Source: Candidatus Melainabacteria bacterium
GTDB lineage: Bacteria; Cyanobacteriota; Vampirovibrionia; Obscuribacterales; Obscuribacteraceae
Length of the DNA stretch: 64,000 nucleotides
NCBI GenBank assembly: GCA_013288645.1
Contig: JABDBL010000005.1
Coordinates: 1-64,000, forward strand
Reading direction: 5' to 3'
Under the pieces are notes generated by a model that saw only the letters and a list, made by a program, of their open reading frames with translations, did no database searches and was not told the origin of the DNA. Both the position numbers and the translations under genes were made by a program. Positions 42,590 to 53,100 of the stretch are shown here, piece after piece. How positions within the stretch are numbered: position 1 is the first letter of the stretch; each line of letters starts with the position of its first letter.

Positions 42590-44595
42590 AAAGCGTATCT
42601 TGGGCTAATAAAGAAACTATTGAGCAAATTAGATCATTGCTTTTAGTTTTTGTTACCATTTTCATTGTATTGAATGCTTGCGCTTGTATCTCTATTGAGT
42701 CTGCTAGCGGGGAGATGCATACTGCCGTGCAAGAGCGGACATCGTCTGCAACAAAAGAACAGAAAAATCTTTTGGACAATATTTATAAAGCTCCGTACCC
42801 AGGAGATTATAAGCTTGTCACTATTGAGGAAGGAAAAAACTTAGAAGAAGTCTGGCAAGCACGTGGGGGCGTTGGGAAAGCTGGTGGTGTGCTAAATGTG
42901 TCAAGTTTTGGTAGTGGTCCTAAAACTTTTAACTGTTGGGCAGCAAGTGATGATCAAAGTGCCGGCATTGCTTCTTTGATGTATGAATCATTATTAGATG
43001 TTGATCCATGGACAGCTAAGTCTTATCCAAGATTGGCACGTAGTTTTAGTGTAAGCCATGATCATAAAGATTATACTTTTACTTTACGCAAAGGATTGTT
43101 ATGGTCTGATGGTTATCCCATCACGGCTGATGATGTAGTTTATACATTTGGTACTTTGATTGCTAAAGGATTTGGCAATTCCAGTGCTCGCGATATATTA
43201 ACTGTTTATGGTCATTATCCAACGGTGGAAAAAATTGATGACTTGACAGTGCGTTTTCATACCGAAATACCTTTTGCCCCGTTTTTAAGTAGTTTGCGTA
43301 TGGCTATAGCACCCAAGCATATTTTAGAGCCTATTACTAATAAATTAATAGCGCAAAACAAAATAGGTGAGTTTAATAATTTCTGGGATATAAATTGTAA
43401 TCCCGAAACTATTGTAGCAAGTGGACCATTCAAATTGCATCGCTATGTACCCGGTCAACGCATTGAATTAGTTCCCAACCCTCATTATTCAATGGTAGAT
43501 AAACTTGGGCATCGTCTGCCTTATTTAAGTAAATTTGTGAACTTGATTGTTCCAGATCAAAATACACAATTGCTTAAATTCTATGCTGGTGATGTTGATT
43601 TACTGGATGTGCGGACTGTGCGAGGATCAGATGCCGCCTTAGTTAAACAAAGAGAAGCTGCAGATCATTTCAAAATGTATAATTTAGGTCCAGCTGACGG
43701 CACTATATTTTTGATGTTCAATCTTTGCCGGCGCAAAAATCCGAAGACGGGCAAATTTTATGTTGATCCTATTAAACAGAAATGGTTTAACAATTCATAC
43801 TTCAGGCAAGCCGTTACGCACGCTGTGGATCGTAAACGTATGGTAGACAATATTTTGCGTGGCGTGGGTTATGAGTTATTTACTGCTGAGACGCAAGCAT
43901 CTGTTTATTTTAATAAGCAATTACAGCCATTTCCTCGCGATATTGAGTTTGCAAAAAAATTATTAGAGCAAGGAGGTTTTCATTTAAAGGATAATGTTTT
44001 ATATGATAGTGAAGGTAATAAAATTGAGTTTACGCTTTATACAAATGCTGGTAACTCCACCCGGGATGCAGTTTGTATAATTATTCAAAACGATTTAAAA
44101 GAGCTTGGCATAAAAGTTAATTATCAACCAGTAGATTTCAATATCTTGGTAGATAAAGCAAGTAATAGTCTAGACTGGGAAGGAATGGTAATGGGTCTGA
44201 CAGGTAGTCGCTTGGAGCCTTACGATGGCGCCAATGTCTGGAAGGCTAACGGCCGTTTACATATGTTTGATCAGCGCTTAGCTATAAATGGCGACAAAAT
44301 TGTGGTAAGTGATGCACGTGATTGGGAAAAAGAAATAGATAATTGTTTTGATAAAGGTGCTACTACATTTGATCTGGCAAAACGACACCAGTATTTTGAC
44401 CGCTTCCAGCAAATAGCTTATGATCAGCAATCATTTATTTATTTGTTTACTAATTTAGATCTAAGTGCCGTACGCAATCATATTGGTAATTATATGCCAA
44501 CCCCTTTGGGTATTGGGTCTTCGCCCCGCGGCAGTATGCATAATATAGAAGAAATATTTATCAATGATTCTGCTAGCGAGGCACTGAAAAAATAA
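42586..44595 (+). CDS. Oligopeptide ABC transporter substrate-binding protein (SBP_bac_5)
   Basis: 669 residues. The N-terminal hydrophobic stretch ends in LNACAC, which fits a lipobox, so it is probably an envelope lipoprotein. The family core is clear: ARSFSVSHDHKDYTFTLRKG, WSDGYPITADDVVYTF and RQAVTHAVDRKRMVDN. It binds peptides or similar solutes for the following permeases. Confidence 0.93.
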   Translation: MKSVSWANKETIEQIRSLLLVFVTIFIVLNACACISIESASGEMHTAVQERTSSATKEQKNLLDNIYKAPYPGDYKLVTIEEGKNLEEVWQARGGVGKAGGVLNVSSFGSGPKTFNCWAASDDQSAGIASLMYESLLDVDPWTAKSYPRLARSFSVSHDHKDYTFTLRKGLLWSDGYPITADDVVYTFGTLIAKGFGNSSARDILTVYGHYPTVEKIDDLTVRFHTEIPFAPFLSSLRMAIAPKHILEPITNKLIAQNKIGEFNNFWDINCNPETIVASGPFKLHRYVPGQRIELVPNPHYSMVDKLGHRLPYLSKFVNLIVPDQNTQLLKFYAGDVDLLDVRTVRGSDAALVKQREAADHFKMYNLGPADGTIFLMFNLCRRKNPKTGKFYVDPIKQKWFNNSYFRQAVTHAVDRKRMVDNILRGVGYELFTAETQASVYFNKQLQPFPRDIEFAKKLLEQGGFHLKDNVLYDSEGNKIEFTLYTNAGNSTRDAVCIIIQNDLKELGIKVNYQPVDFNILVDKASNSLDWEGMVMGLTGSRLEPYDGANVWKANGRLHMFDQRLAINGDKIVVSDARDWEKEIDNCFDKGATTFDLAKRHQYFDRFQQIAYDQQSFIYLFTNLDLSAVRNHIGNYMPTPLGIGSSPRGSMHNIEEIFINDSASEALKK

Positions 44596-45564
44596 ATGTC
44601 ATTGCCAGTTTATATTTTACGACGAGCATTACAAGCTTTACCTTTGCTTTTAGTCATTTCAATTATGGGCTTTATTATGATGCGGTTAGCACCAATTGAT
44701 CCTCTGGCATATTTAAAAGCTAATCCTGCTATTTCGCAAGAAACTATTAAAGCCGAAGAAGAAAGACTAGGATTGAACAAGCCACCTGTGGTGCAATACG
44801 TTCTTTGGTTGGGTAATCTATTGAAGGGCGATCTTGGGATTTCTACTTCCGGGGGCTCAGTATCTTCTTTGCTTTTACAAAGAGCAGGAAACACACTTCT
44901 ATTAAGTGTAAGCACGGTAATTTTCACTTGGCTGATTGCGATTCCGGCAGGCGTTTATGCTGCTGTTTATCGTAATACCATTATTGATCGGCTGCTTAGT
45001 ATTTTTACAGCTATTGGTATGTCTATGCCTACCTTTTTATTGGCATTACTCTTACTTATGTTGGCTACCAAGACACATATTCTGCCAATTGGTGGTTTGA
45101 CCAGTCAGGATTTCTTTGAGCGAAATTATATTGGCAAATGTTTTGATATCATTGCGCATCTGATAATTCCTGTCACAGTATTAACCTTAATAGGATTGGC
45201 TGCTATTCAAAGGCAAATGCGTGCTAGCTTACTTGATGTTTTGCAGGCGGATTATGTTCGTACTGCGCGGGCAAAGGGTTTAATGGAAAATAGTGTCATT
45301 TATATTCATGCTCTAAAAACAGCCATTAACCCACTAATAACTTTATTTGGCTTTGAATTTGCTGATTTATTGAGCGGTGCTGCTTTAACGGAAACTGTTC
45401 TAGCTTACCCGGGCTTAGGAAGGTTGACTTTGGAAGCAGTACAAAGTAAAGATATGAATTTAGTTATGGCATCGTTGATGCTAGGGGCGATAATGCTTAT
45501 TACCGGTAATTTACTTGCAGATATTCTTTTGCGATTTGCTGATCCACGGATCACTTTGGAGTAA
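44596..45564 (+). CDS. Oligopeptide ABC transporter permease (DppB type)
   Basis: 322 residues with six hydrophobic helices. The DppB/OppB-type N terminus is YILRRALQALPLLLVISIMG, and the EAA-like loop is QADYVRTARAKGLMENSVIY. It starts immediately after the binding-protein stop (TAAATG). Confidence 0.95.
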   Translation: MSLPVYILRRALQALPLLLVISIMGFIMMRLAPIDPLAYLKANPAISQETIKAEEERLGLNKPPVVQYVLWLGNLLKGDLGISTSGGSVSSLLLQRAGNTLLLSVSTVIFTWLIAIPAGVYAAVYRNTIIDRLLSIFTAIGMSMPTFLLALLLLMLATKTHILPIGGLTSQDFFERNYIGKCFDIIAHLIIPVTVLTLIGLAAIQRQMRASLLDVLQADYVRTARAKGLMENSVIYIHALKTAINPLITLFGFEFADLLSGAALTETVLAYPGLGRLTLEAVQSKDMNLVMASLMLGAIMLITGNLLADILLRFADPRITLE

Positions 45565-45581
45565 TAAATTAGGAGAATGTT

Positions 45582-46703
45582 TTGGTAACAGCACTTCAAA
45601 CAATAGAGAAAGCAGAAGTTTTAAAAACAGGTGCTTTTGCATTAATAAGTAAAAAATTATGGCTTTCTAAACCAGCTTATATTAGCGCTATTGTGCTCAC
45701 GATTTTATACTTGTCTGCTGGTTTTGCGGATTTTCTTGCTCCCTATAGTATGAATTTTGCTGATCCAGATCTGGCTAATGCACCACCTAGCAAAATTCAT
45801 TTAATGATAGACAAGGGTTATATCTCAGGACCATTTGTTTATCGGATGGAACGTTTATTTGATGTAGATACTTACAAACAAGTTTATAGTGAGAAAAAAT
45901 ATGCTCGTTTACCGGTAAAACTGTTTACCAAAGGTGAAGTATATAGATTGTTTGGTTTCATACCTTCTGATTTACATTTATTTGGTGTCGATGTGCCTGG
46001 AAGGATTTTTCTTTTAGGGTCAGACATAAATGGTAGAGATAATTTTTCTCGGCTTTTATTCGGTGCGCAAAAAAGTTTGACAATTGGTTTCTTAGGCTTA
46101 TTAATTATGTTTCCGGTGGGCATCTTATATGGTGGCATTGCTGGTTTTTGTGGTGGTCTTGTTGATAATATTATGATGCGTGTAGCAGAGGCAATTATGT
46201 CTATACCGGGATTTTATTTGTTAATCGCGTTAGCGGCAATACTGCCTGCTGGTATGAATAGTACAGAAAGATTTGCCTTAATTACTGTTATTTTGTCCTT
46301 TATTGGTTGGGCAGGACTAGCCAGAGTTATTCGTGGCATGGTATTGACTATTAAACAGCAAGAATTCGTTGAAGCAGCAAGAGCCGTGGGTCAATCAGAA
46401 TGGAAAAATATGATCAGGCACGTATTGCCCCAAACAACCAGTTTTGTTATTGTAGCTGCGACATTGCAAGTGCCTAACTTTATTCTGTCTGAAAGTGGCC
46501 TTAGCTTTATTGGTTTAGGAATTCAGCAACCGGATGCTAGCTGGGGCAATATGCTTAAAGCTGCCCTCGATAATGCTAACGATCTCTATAATCAACCCTG
46601 GTTGTTGGCACCGGGCTTACTGATATTTTTGACGATTTTATGTTTCAATACTTTAGGTGACGTTTGTAGAGATATTTTAGATCCCAAATCCTCGACCGTT
46701 TAG
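45582..46703 (+). CDS. Oligopeptide ABC transporter permease (DppC type)
   Basis: 373 residues, TTG start behind AGGAG. The EAA-like loop is VEAARAVGQSEWKNMIRHVLP, with GSDINGRDNFSRLLFGAQKS before it. The region between helix 1 and the core is longer than in E. coli DppC. It ends the operon; the ATPase subunits expected for this importer are not in the window. Confidence 0.95.
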   Translation: MVTALQTIEKAEVLKTGAFALISKKLWLSKPAYISAIVLTILYLSAGFADFLAPYSMNFADPDLANAPPSKIHLMIDKGYISGPFVYRMERLFDVDTYKQVYSEKKYARLPVKLFTKGEVYRLFGFIPSDLHLFGVDVPGRIFLLGSDINGRDNFSRLLFGAQKSLTIGFLGLLIMFPVGILYGGIAGFCGGLVDNIMMRVAEAIMSIPGFYLLIALAAILPAGMNSTERFALITVILSFIGWAGLARVIRGMVLTIKQQEFVEAARAVGQSEWKNMIRHVLPQTTSFVIVAATLQVPNFILSESGLSFIGLGIQQPDASWGNMLKAALDNANDLYNQPWLLAPGLLIFLTILCFNTLGDVCRDILDPKSSTV

Positions 46704-46759
46704 TTAGCTAGTAATTTGGATTTTGCTCAGACTATGAACTTTGGAATAAGGCATTCTAA

Positions 46760-46990
46760 TTGGTAAGTGGAAGTTTTTTAGGTGAATCGATTTTGTTAGA
46801 TATTCAATGGTCAGTTTTTGCGATTGTGTTGCTTGTGGTGGTTGCTATTTCGATAGTGACATTAAAGTTCAGGCGCGGTAGAGAAGCATACCTGTGTGGT
46901 GATTGTCGTTTTAATAACGACCAGGATTGCCATAAGAAAGAACGGCCTCAAGCTTTGGTGTGTACTAGCTATCGAGAAAAATCGGTCTAA
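46760..46990 (+). CDS. Small membrane protein with Cys4 motif
   Basis: 76 residues, TTG start with AAGG upstream. One transmembrane helix (WSVFAIVLLVVVAISIVTL), then a cytoplasm-like basic stretch and four Cys (CGDCRFNNDQDC, then C) that could bind zinc. No family was recognised; it follows the permease operon by 57 bp. Confidence 0.55.
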   Translation: MVSGSFLGESILLDIQWSVFAIVLLVVVAISIVTLKFRRGREAYLCGDCRFNNDQDCHKKERPQALVCTSYREKSV

Positions 46991-47150
46991 AGACAGTGGG
47001 ACCCTATAAACGAAGAGATCAACTAAAAGGTTTTGGCTGTCTATCAAAGTTTAATTTATCAATTCTTTGTAGCCGTGTTATAATTCCACCCTCAAGCTGG
47101 TTCTGGCATCATCTTATGTATAATTAGTCTTTCAACATAGAGGATTGCTT

Positions 47151-48698
47151 ATGTCCAATATATTTATTGAAAATGCGGACTTTCAGAGAACTCGCAATTC
47201 CAGCTTGTCACCTTTACTATCGTTGTTTCCTGGATTGGGACAGCTATACAATGGGCAAGCGCGCAAGGGGCTTTTATTCATAGCTATTGCCATAAGCTAT
47301 CTTTTTGTATTTTTGATTATTGGTTTAAATCAGAGCATTATGGATGGGCTTTCTAGTTTTGGACAGTCAGTTCATATGAAACCTGACTCTCACTTGGTTT
47401 CGGCTTTGTATGAATTGCGCTTAGGGTCAGCATTATCTTTTATAGTTTTTGCGCTGTACATATCTTTTGTTATTTATGCGATGCGTGACGCTCAGCATCA
47501 AGCTACTTTGCTACAGCGCAAACTTATTTATGCTGATTGTGTTCTAGAGATGAATGAGGCAACAAGTGGTTCTTATTTATTGCATATTGTTTCGATTTCA
47601 CTTCTATTTGTTCTGGCCGTTTTCTTCTTTAAACACGCTCCTGCACCGATCCAAATTACAAATATTGAATTTGTGCAAAGTCAATTGCCAACTAAAAAAG
47701 TGATTGTATCGAAGTACAGGTCTACTACGAAGTCTGAGGCTTCTGGCATCCATAAGCCATTGCCTGTATTGGCGGCATCCAGTGCTAAAGGTGTTAAGAA
47801 TGTGCCTAAGGTATTACGAGAGTCTTCAAACAATAATTCTGCCTTGCCGCAATTTAAACCACATTTGACTCACAGCACTACTACATTGCCCAGTCTACCG
47901 CAGCAAAGAGCGATGATAAGTCCGGTTTTGCCGGTGCCGCATAATGTCGATAGGCATATTTCTACAGCACCACCAGCCATGCCGAAAGTGTCGAGTAGCC
48001 AAATTGATTTACCAAAACCTATTGGTGCTGATAGAAGTAAATTGGTCAATAGTTTTGTGCCGCCCGGTTTGAATAGTAATGTGGCGACGAATAGTAAGAA
48101 TCTAATTGCCGGCGTGCCAGGGCCGACTAGTGTTATTTCTGGTGATAAATTTGTGCCTGTTCCGTCCAGTACTTCCAGCGGTGAACCATCTGTACGGAGT
48201 TCTAATACCAGCGCCCCGATTGGACCTAGTAGAGCAAATACTATGGCAGGGATACCGGGAATAAGAGGACCTGTGGTTCGTCCCGTAATTCCGGGCTTTG
48301 GTGAGCCGAGTGCGACGACCGCGGAACATACAATTGGAAATCCTATTGATAAAGCAATTAACAAAGGTCCTATTTCAATTTCTTCATTACCGGTTGATTT
48401 TGCAGCTTATATGGGTGATCTGCAACGCCGTATTAAGCGTAGTTGGTTTCCTCCCAAAGATACAGAATCTAAAAGGATAGAAGTAGTTTTTAAAATTCAT
48501 AAAGGTGGAGAACTAACCGACTTGCGAATTCTTAAATCATGTGGTTTTGCTTCAGCTGATGAAGCCGCTCTAAGAGCAATACAGAATGCAGCACCTTTTC
48601 GTCAATTACCGCTGGGTGCACCTGAAAATATAGATATTCAATTTACTTTTGACTATAGTGTTTTTAGCGGTAGCAAAAATTTATTCAAACAATATTGA
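47151..48698 (+). CDS. TM2-like / TonB C-terminal fusion protein
   Basis: 515 residues. The N-terminal part has a TM2-like segment (LFPGLGQLYNGQARKGLLFI) and further membrane helices to about residue 165. A long Pro/Ser-rich spacer follows. The C-terminal TonB domain (about 410-510) reads YMGDLQRRIKRSWFPP with ADEAALRAIQNAAPF. The span-spacer-domain layout is that of energy transducers to the outer membrane. AGAGG 7 bases upstream supports the ATG at 47151. ExbB/ExbD are not in the window. Confidence 0.85.
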   Translation: MSNIFIENADFQRTRNSSLSPLLSLFPGLGQLYNGQARKGLLFIAIAISYLFVFLIIGLNQSIMDGLSSFGQSVHMKPDSHLVSALYELRLGSALSFIVFALYISFVIYAMRDAQHQATLLQRKLIYADCVLEMNEATSGSYLLHIVSISLLFVLAVFFFKHAPAPIQITNIEFVQSQLPTKKVIVSKYRSTTKSEASGIHKPLPVLAASSAKGVKNVPKVLRESSNNNSALPQFKPHLTHSTTTLPSLPQQRAMISPVLPVPHNVDRHISTAPPAMPKVSSSQIDLPKPIGADRSKLVNSFVPPGLNSNVATNSKNLIAGVPGPTSVISGDKFVPVPSSTSSGEPSVRSSNTSAPIGPSRANTMAGIPGIRGPVVRPVIPGFGEPSATTAEHTIGNPIDKAINKGPISISSLPVDFAAYMGDLQRRIKRSWFPPKDTESKRIEVVFKIHKGGELTDLRILKSCGFASADEAALRAIQNAAPFRQLPLGAPENIDIQFTFDYSVFSGSKNLFKQY

Positions 48699-48748
48699 GC
48701 TGTTTTGATAATTCATTTGGGGTCTATAGGTCTAGTAAGGAGAGCTGT

Positions 48749-49192
48749 ATGTTTGGACAGAAGCCAAAGGTCTTTTTGTTTCATTTACTAATAAGCTTTA
48801 TGTTTGTTTTTTCATTCTCTGGTTTTGGTATCCTTGCAAAAGCAGATGAGAAAAAAGATGGTCCAGTCTCTAGTGACGTTGATTTTGGTCCGTATATGGG
48901 GGAGTTGCAACGAAAAATTATGCGGAATTGGCATCCTGCCAAAAGTACTTTGTCTAAAAAAGCAGTAGTGAGCTTTGAGGTAAAATCTAACGGTTCTCTA
49001 GAACACGTCTTTCTTTTTAAATCGTCGGGTGTCGCATCTAGGGATCGAGCTGCTTTGTGCGCCATACAAAAACTGGATTCTGTGGACCCCCTTCCACCAG
49101 GTGCAATAGAGAAGATCAAAATTCACTACCAATTTGATTCTTGTGATTTTGACGGTCGACCAAGCGCTGTTATGATTGGTGGCAGTACTTAA
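48749..49192 (+). CDS. Secreted TonB C-terminal domain protein
   Basis: 147 residues. A signal peptide or anchor (1-33) is followed directly by a TonB C-terminal domain (YMGELQRKIMRNWHPAK, then RDRAALCAIQKLD) clearly related to that of the upstream gene. It lacks the proline-rich spacer. AAGGAG lies 7 bases before the ATG at 48749. A duplicated, spacer-less transducer or periplasmic partner. Confidence 0.82.
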   Translation: MFGQKPKVFLFHLLISFMFVFSFSGFGILAKADEKKDGPVSSDVDFGPYMGELQRKIMRNWHPAKSTLSKKAVVSFEVKSNGSLEHVFLFKSSGVASRDRAALCAIQKLDSVDPLPPGAIEKIKIHYQFDSCDFDGRPSAVMIGGST

Positions 49193-49723
49193 TCTATTTA
49201 TTGGCTACAGGAAATAGAATCTTGTGTTTAAGAAAGCCTTTGTTATAGTAAGCATTTTTTGTATGTTTACTTTAGCTATATTCGCTAAGCATTCACATAC
49301 CTGTAGCCATATTGCAGCTGGTTGAGAAAAACAGTGTGACCGGCACTCTATGTCGATCGGTAGGTATGTCCATTCATGTTAAGCGAAAAACGCAGGTTTT
49401 GAACTTTTTCTAAAGGCTTAAGCAGCAAAGCTTTGGTAGGATCAAAAAGTCTGGAAACCTTGATGTAATATAACTTCATGACAATTGCTGAATTTGGCAT
49501 CTCCATTTTTTTAAACAGAGGGGTCTCTATTAATAAAATTTCTTTCTGCCAATATAAACAAACAACACCAACTCAAAATTCGGCAGCAAATGGGCTTTGA
49601 AATAATTTTGGCTGAATAGTAATTATAGGTATGAAGCATTCAATAATACAGGATAAATTTTTAGTTTATAGAAATTCTCGAACGATTTCAGTTTAATGTG
49701 TCCGATTTTCTTTCGCTAATACA

Positions 49724-49801
49724 GCTTGAGCTTTGGTATCGTATACGATACCAAAGCTCAAGCCCCCCTGCCGGTTCACTCACCGGGCCCAGAGGGGCTT
49801 G
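49724..49801. repeat. Perfect 40-bp palindrome overlapping a second GC-rich hairpin
   Basis: GCTTGAGCTTTGGTATCGTA is followed at once by its exact reverse complement (49724-49763). The last bases of that arm also pair as CAAGCCCC with GGGGCTTG at 49794-49801, enclosing an inner CCGGT/ACCGG stem, so two structures compete. The GC-rich second part contrasts with its AT-rich surroundings. Confidence 0.85.
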
Positions 49802-50143
49802 CTCCTGTACTTAAAACCTACTTACAATGATCACCAAAACTGCTGAAATACTTTTGCTGAAGCAATATAACTATATCGGGTAGTGAATATCCCGCTTAAA
49901 TTTAGCTTTGCATTCCCTGGCAGTTCTTGATTTCAATTATAACAAAATTGTTGATCACGGCAAGTACTTTAATCTTAAATTCCTAAAAATGTTTTGATTC
50001 TAATCTGAGAATCTTGAGTATATAAATTAAGCTCTGAGCAGAAACTAATAATGATAAATTGAGCTCAAGCTCATCCATTCATGGTCTCTGCTTATTGAAA
50101 TCGAGAATATTAATGTTCTAGACTTATGAAATTAACTGATAAT

Positions 50144-50175
50144 TATACATGCTACTGTATATGGTGGCATGTATA
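50144..50175. repeat. Inverted repeat just after the GGDEF gene
   Basis: TATACATGC and GCATGTATA are exact inverted copies 14 bases apart, immediately past the stop codon of the minus-strand GGDEF gene. The stem is AT-rich and no T-run follows, so it is at best a weak terminator. Confidence 0.5.
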
Positions 50176-50178
50176 AAA

Positions 50179-53100
50179 TTAGACCTGGGCCACACTAATT
50201 GGTTTATCGATTAGGGCAAGGAATATTTTTACTAATTCTGGATCATAATCTTTGCCCGACTTTTCTTGAATTAATTTTATTGCTTCCTCTTGTTTTATTG
50301 CTGGTCTATAGGGACGATTGCTAGTCATAGCAACAAAATCATCGACTAAAGAAATTATTCTTGATTCAAGTGGAATATCTTTTCCCCTTATTCCGTGAGG
50401 GTAACCTGTACCGTCCCAATTCTCTTGATAAGACCCGATTATTGGTGCTAAATGAGAAATAAGTTTAGCTGTTTCTAGAAGACGAGCACCAGCAGAAGGA
50501 TAACTTTTAACTATTTCCATTTCCTGAGGAGTTAATGGACCCTTTTTGCTCAATATTTCTTTGGGCAGCATTAATTTACCTAAATTGCTATAAACTGCGG
50601 CTAAGGCAATTACTTCAGTGCGATCTTCTGGTAATTCTAGGTTACGGGCCAATTGGCGGGTGTAATTGTAAACCCTTTGTGTCCGTACTGGTTCATAGGT
50701 GTCCAATTCTTCAATGGTCTTAATAATTAAGGATAATAATCCTAATAAACCACGTTGAGCAATTAAGCTTAAATCTAAGGCGCCATTATTTTGAGTGGGA
50801 CTTAGATCGGGGTTAGGCACTGGCATCGAACCGGGCAGCGATATCGAACCAGAAAGAGTCATCATTGTTGATATTGTTTGTGCAGGAATGTTTTGTTTGG
50901 ATTGTTGACGAATAGGTGTGGTGGGAATTAACGGCAATTCTTCTGCGCTTAGGCTGGGAATTAAGTCTTCCGAAACTGAACATACCTGATTTCGTCCTCT
51001 GTCTTTAGCTAAAAAGAGAGCATGGTCTGCCAATTCAAATAATTTATTGCTGTCCATAGCATCATTGGGGAAAGTAGCCAATCCCAGCGAGGCAGTTATT
51101 GTTCCTATATCTTTTACAGGATTTTCGGCAATAGCAAAGCAAATTCTATCGGCTACTAAGCGTGCTTGGCGCAATTCTGTTTCGGGTAGCAGAACAACGA
51201 ATTCTTCTCCACCGAAACGTCCAACTGTATCTACATCCCGAACACTATATTTCATGACATTGGCAATGTGCTTAATGGCCGCATCCCCACTGCTATGACC
51301 ATAATTGTCATTTATTTTCTTGAGGAAATCTAAGTCAGCAATGATAAATGAGAATGGGTGGCCGAAACGCTGATAACGGTCAATTTCTTTTGTTAATTGA
51401 TCTTGAAAATAGCGACGGTTGAATAGACCGGTCATAGGATCGGTTATGGCTTGACGTTCTACCTGACTGAATAATTCGGCATGGGCAATTACAGCTGCTA
51501 CTCGGTTTGCTAAGTCGTCTACCATGTGCATGTCATTTTTGGGCAAAGAATGGATTTGTGTGTGATGCAATAAACAAAGAGCAGCCTTGAATTCACCACC
51601 GTAAAAAAGCGGGACCAAAGTCGCTCCTTTTATGCCTTCTAAGTTTTGATCTTTAATAAGGTGATCTAAATTGTGTTGCTCAAGAAAGACAGTATTGCCT
51701 TTTTTGAGTGCTTCTAAATGAAAAATAAAAAGTTGTAGCTCAAGATACTCAGGGCTTAATTTTTCCAAGGTATTGTCTTGATTTGGCAAATTTAAAGTCG
51801 GATTTGATTTAAATTTCGTGAATTGGTTAGTTGTGTGATCATAAAGTGAAACCAGACAGCGACTTAAACCAAAATGCTCCTTAAGCGAAGTAACTAAAGT
51901 GGCCATAATTTGGTCTACTTCTTTTAAAGATTGACGAATTTCGCTAGAAACTCGATTGATCAAATCGGCGCGAGCCTGGTCAGCTTTAATTTGCATTACA
52001 GCTGTTTCAGCTCGAATAACATTTGAAAGGTGACCAGCAATAGTCAATCCTAATTCGCGGTCTTGGGCTTTGAACTGCGTTTGTTTACTCTGTCTTTGCC
52101 ACAAACCTATAACACCTAGACGCTCGCCTTCTGAAATTAAAGGAAGGATTAAAGCTGTGTCGTGCTTAAAATAAGGATCGGACTTACGAGATTCCTCCAT
52201 ATTGATAACTTTCCCCGGACCTGATTTGAAAACAGAAACGAATGGGTTGTCGTTATCCGAAAGAGGAACATTGAGATTCTCTCCATTACTGATCTGAGGA
52301 ATTAGTTCATTTGATTCCGCATTATACAAATATAATTGAGCGCGAACGAAATTCATATGTTCTGCGACTAAAAGCACTGATTTTACTAAAGACTGCTCAT
52401 TGCTCTGTCCTCGCGATGCTCGGAAAAGGCTGGCAATGTCATTGATGAGCTTCATTTCTTTGGCGTCAACTTCGATTTTTGTTTGGTCATAAGACTGTTG
52501 AACAACAACAGAAAGCATTTCTGCAACAGCTTGAATCATAATGGCTTCGTCATTACTCCAGCTGCGCGTGGCGTTTGCTTGTTGTAATTCGAGGAAACCG
52601 AAGAAAACTCCGCGTGAACGAAGTTGGACCATAAGTCTTGCTTTAACCCCGCCCAATTCGATTAAGGAAGAAAGGGTAGGCGATATTTTGTGCAAATTGA
52701 CATCTGAGACAGTGTCATTAATACTAATCACTCCTGCTGCTGATTCATCAGGGAAGTGATTTACAAACTCAAGTACAAGCGCATTAGACTCATCTTGCCG
52801 CAATCGGTTGCTTATAAATTCCAAGTGTCCATTGGCTGCATATTCGTGCGTGACCATTAACTGGTCACCAACTACCTGCCAGATTAATCCTCTATCTGCC
52901 TTTATGGCCTGTGTCAATTTTTCGATAGCAAATTGTAATATTGCATTCAAATTGTGAGAGTGTCGTAAGCGACCAATTATTTCTGTAATAATCGATGCAG
53001 CTGTAATTGCCTGTTGAGGTAACTGATGGATTATTGGTTTTTGGATAATAGTTTCATCTGTTGCGGTTTGATTTTTTATTGAATGCGCTGCCTCGCCAGT

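Larger units (their letters stand above)
49193..50178. other. Gene-free region of about 1 kb
   Basis: No coding sequence was supported on either strand. The 40-bp perfect palindrome and adjoining hairpin at 49724-49801 and a weaker inverted repeat at 50144-50175 are the only structures seen. Confidence 0.7.

Noticed and set aside
47870-48364. 164-aa minus-strand ORF opposite the TonB fusion
   Set aside because: It is the antisense of the proline-rich spacer; its composition is explained by that.
50144-50175. Inverted repeat as a strong terminator
   Set aside because: The stem is AT-rich with no following T-run, so it was kept only as a repeat.
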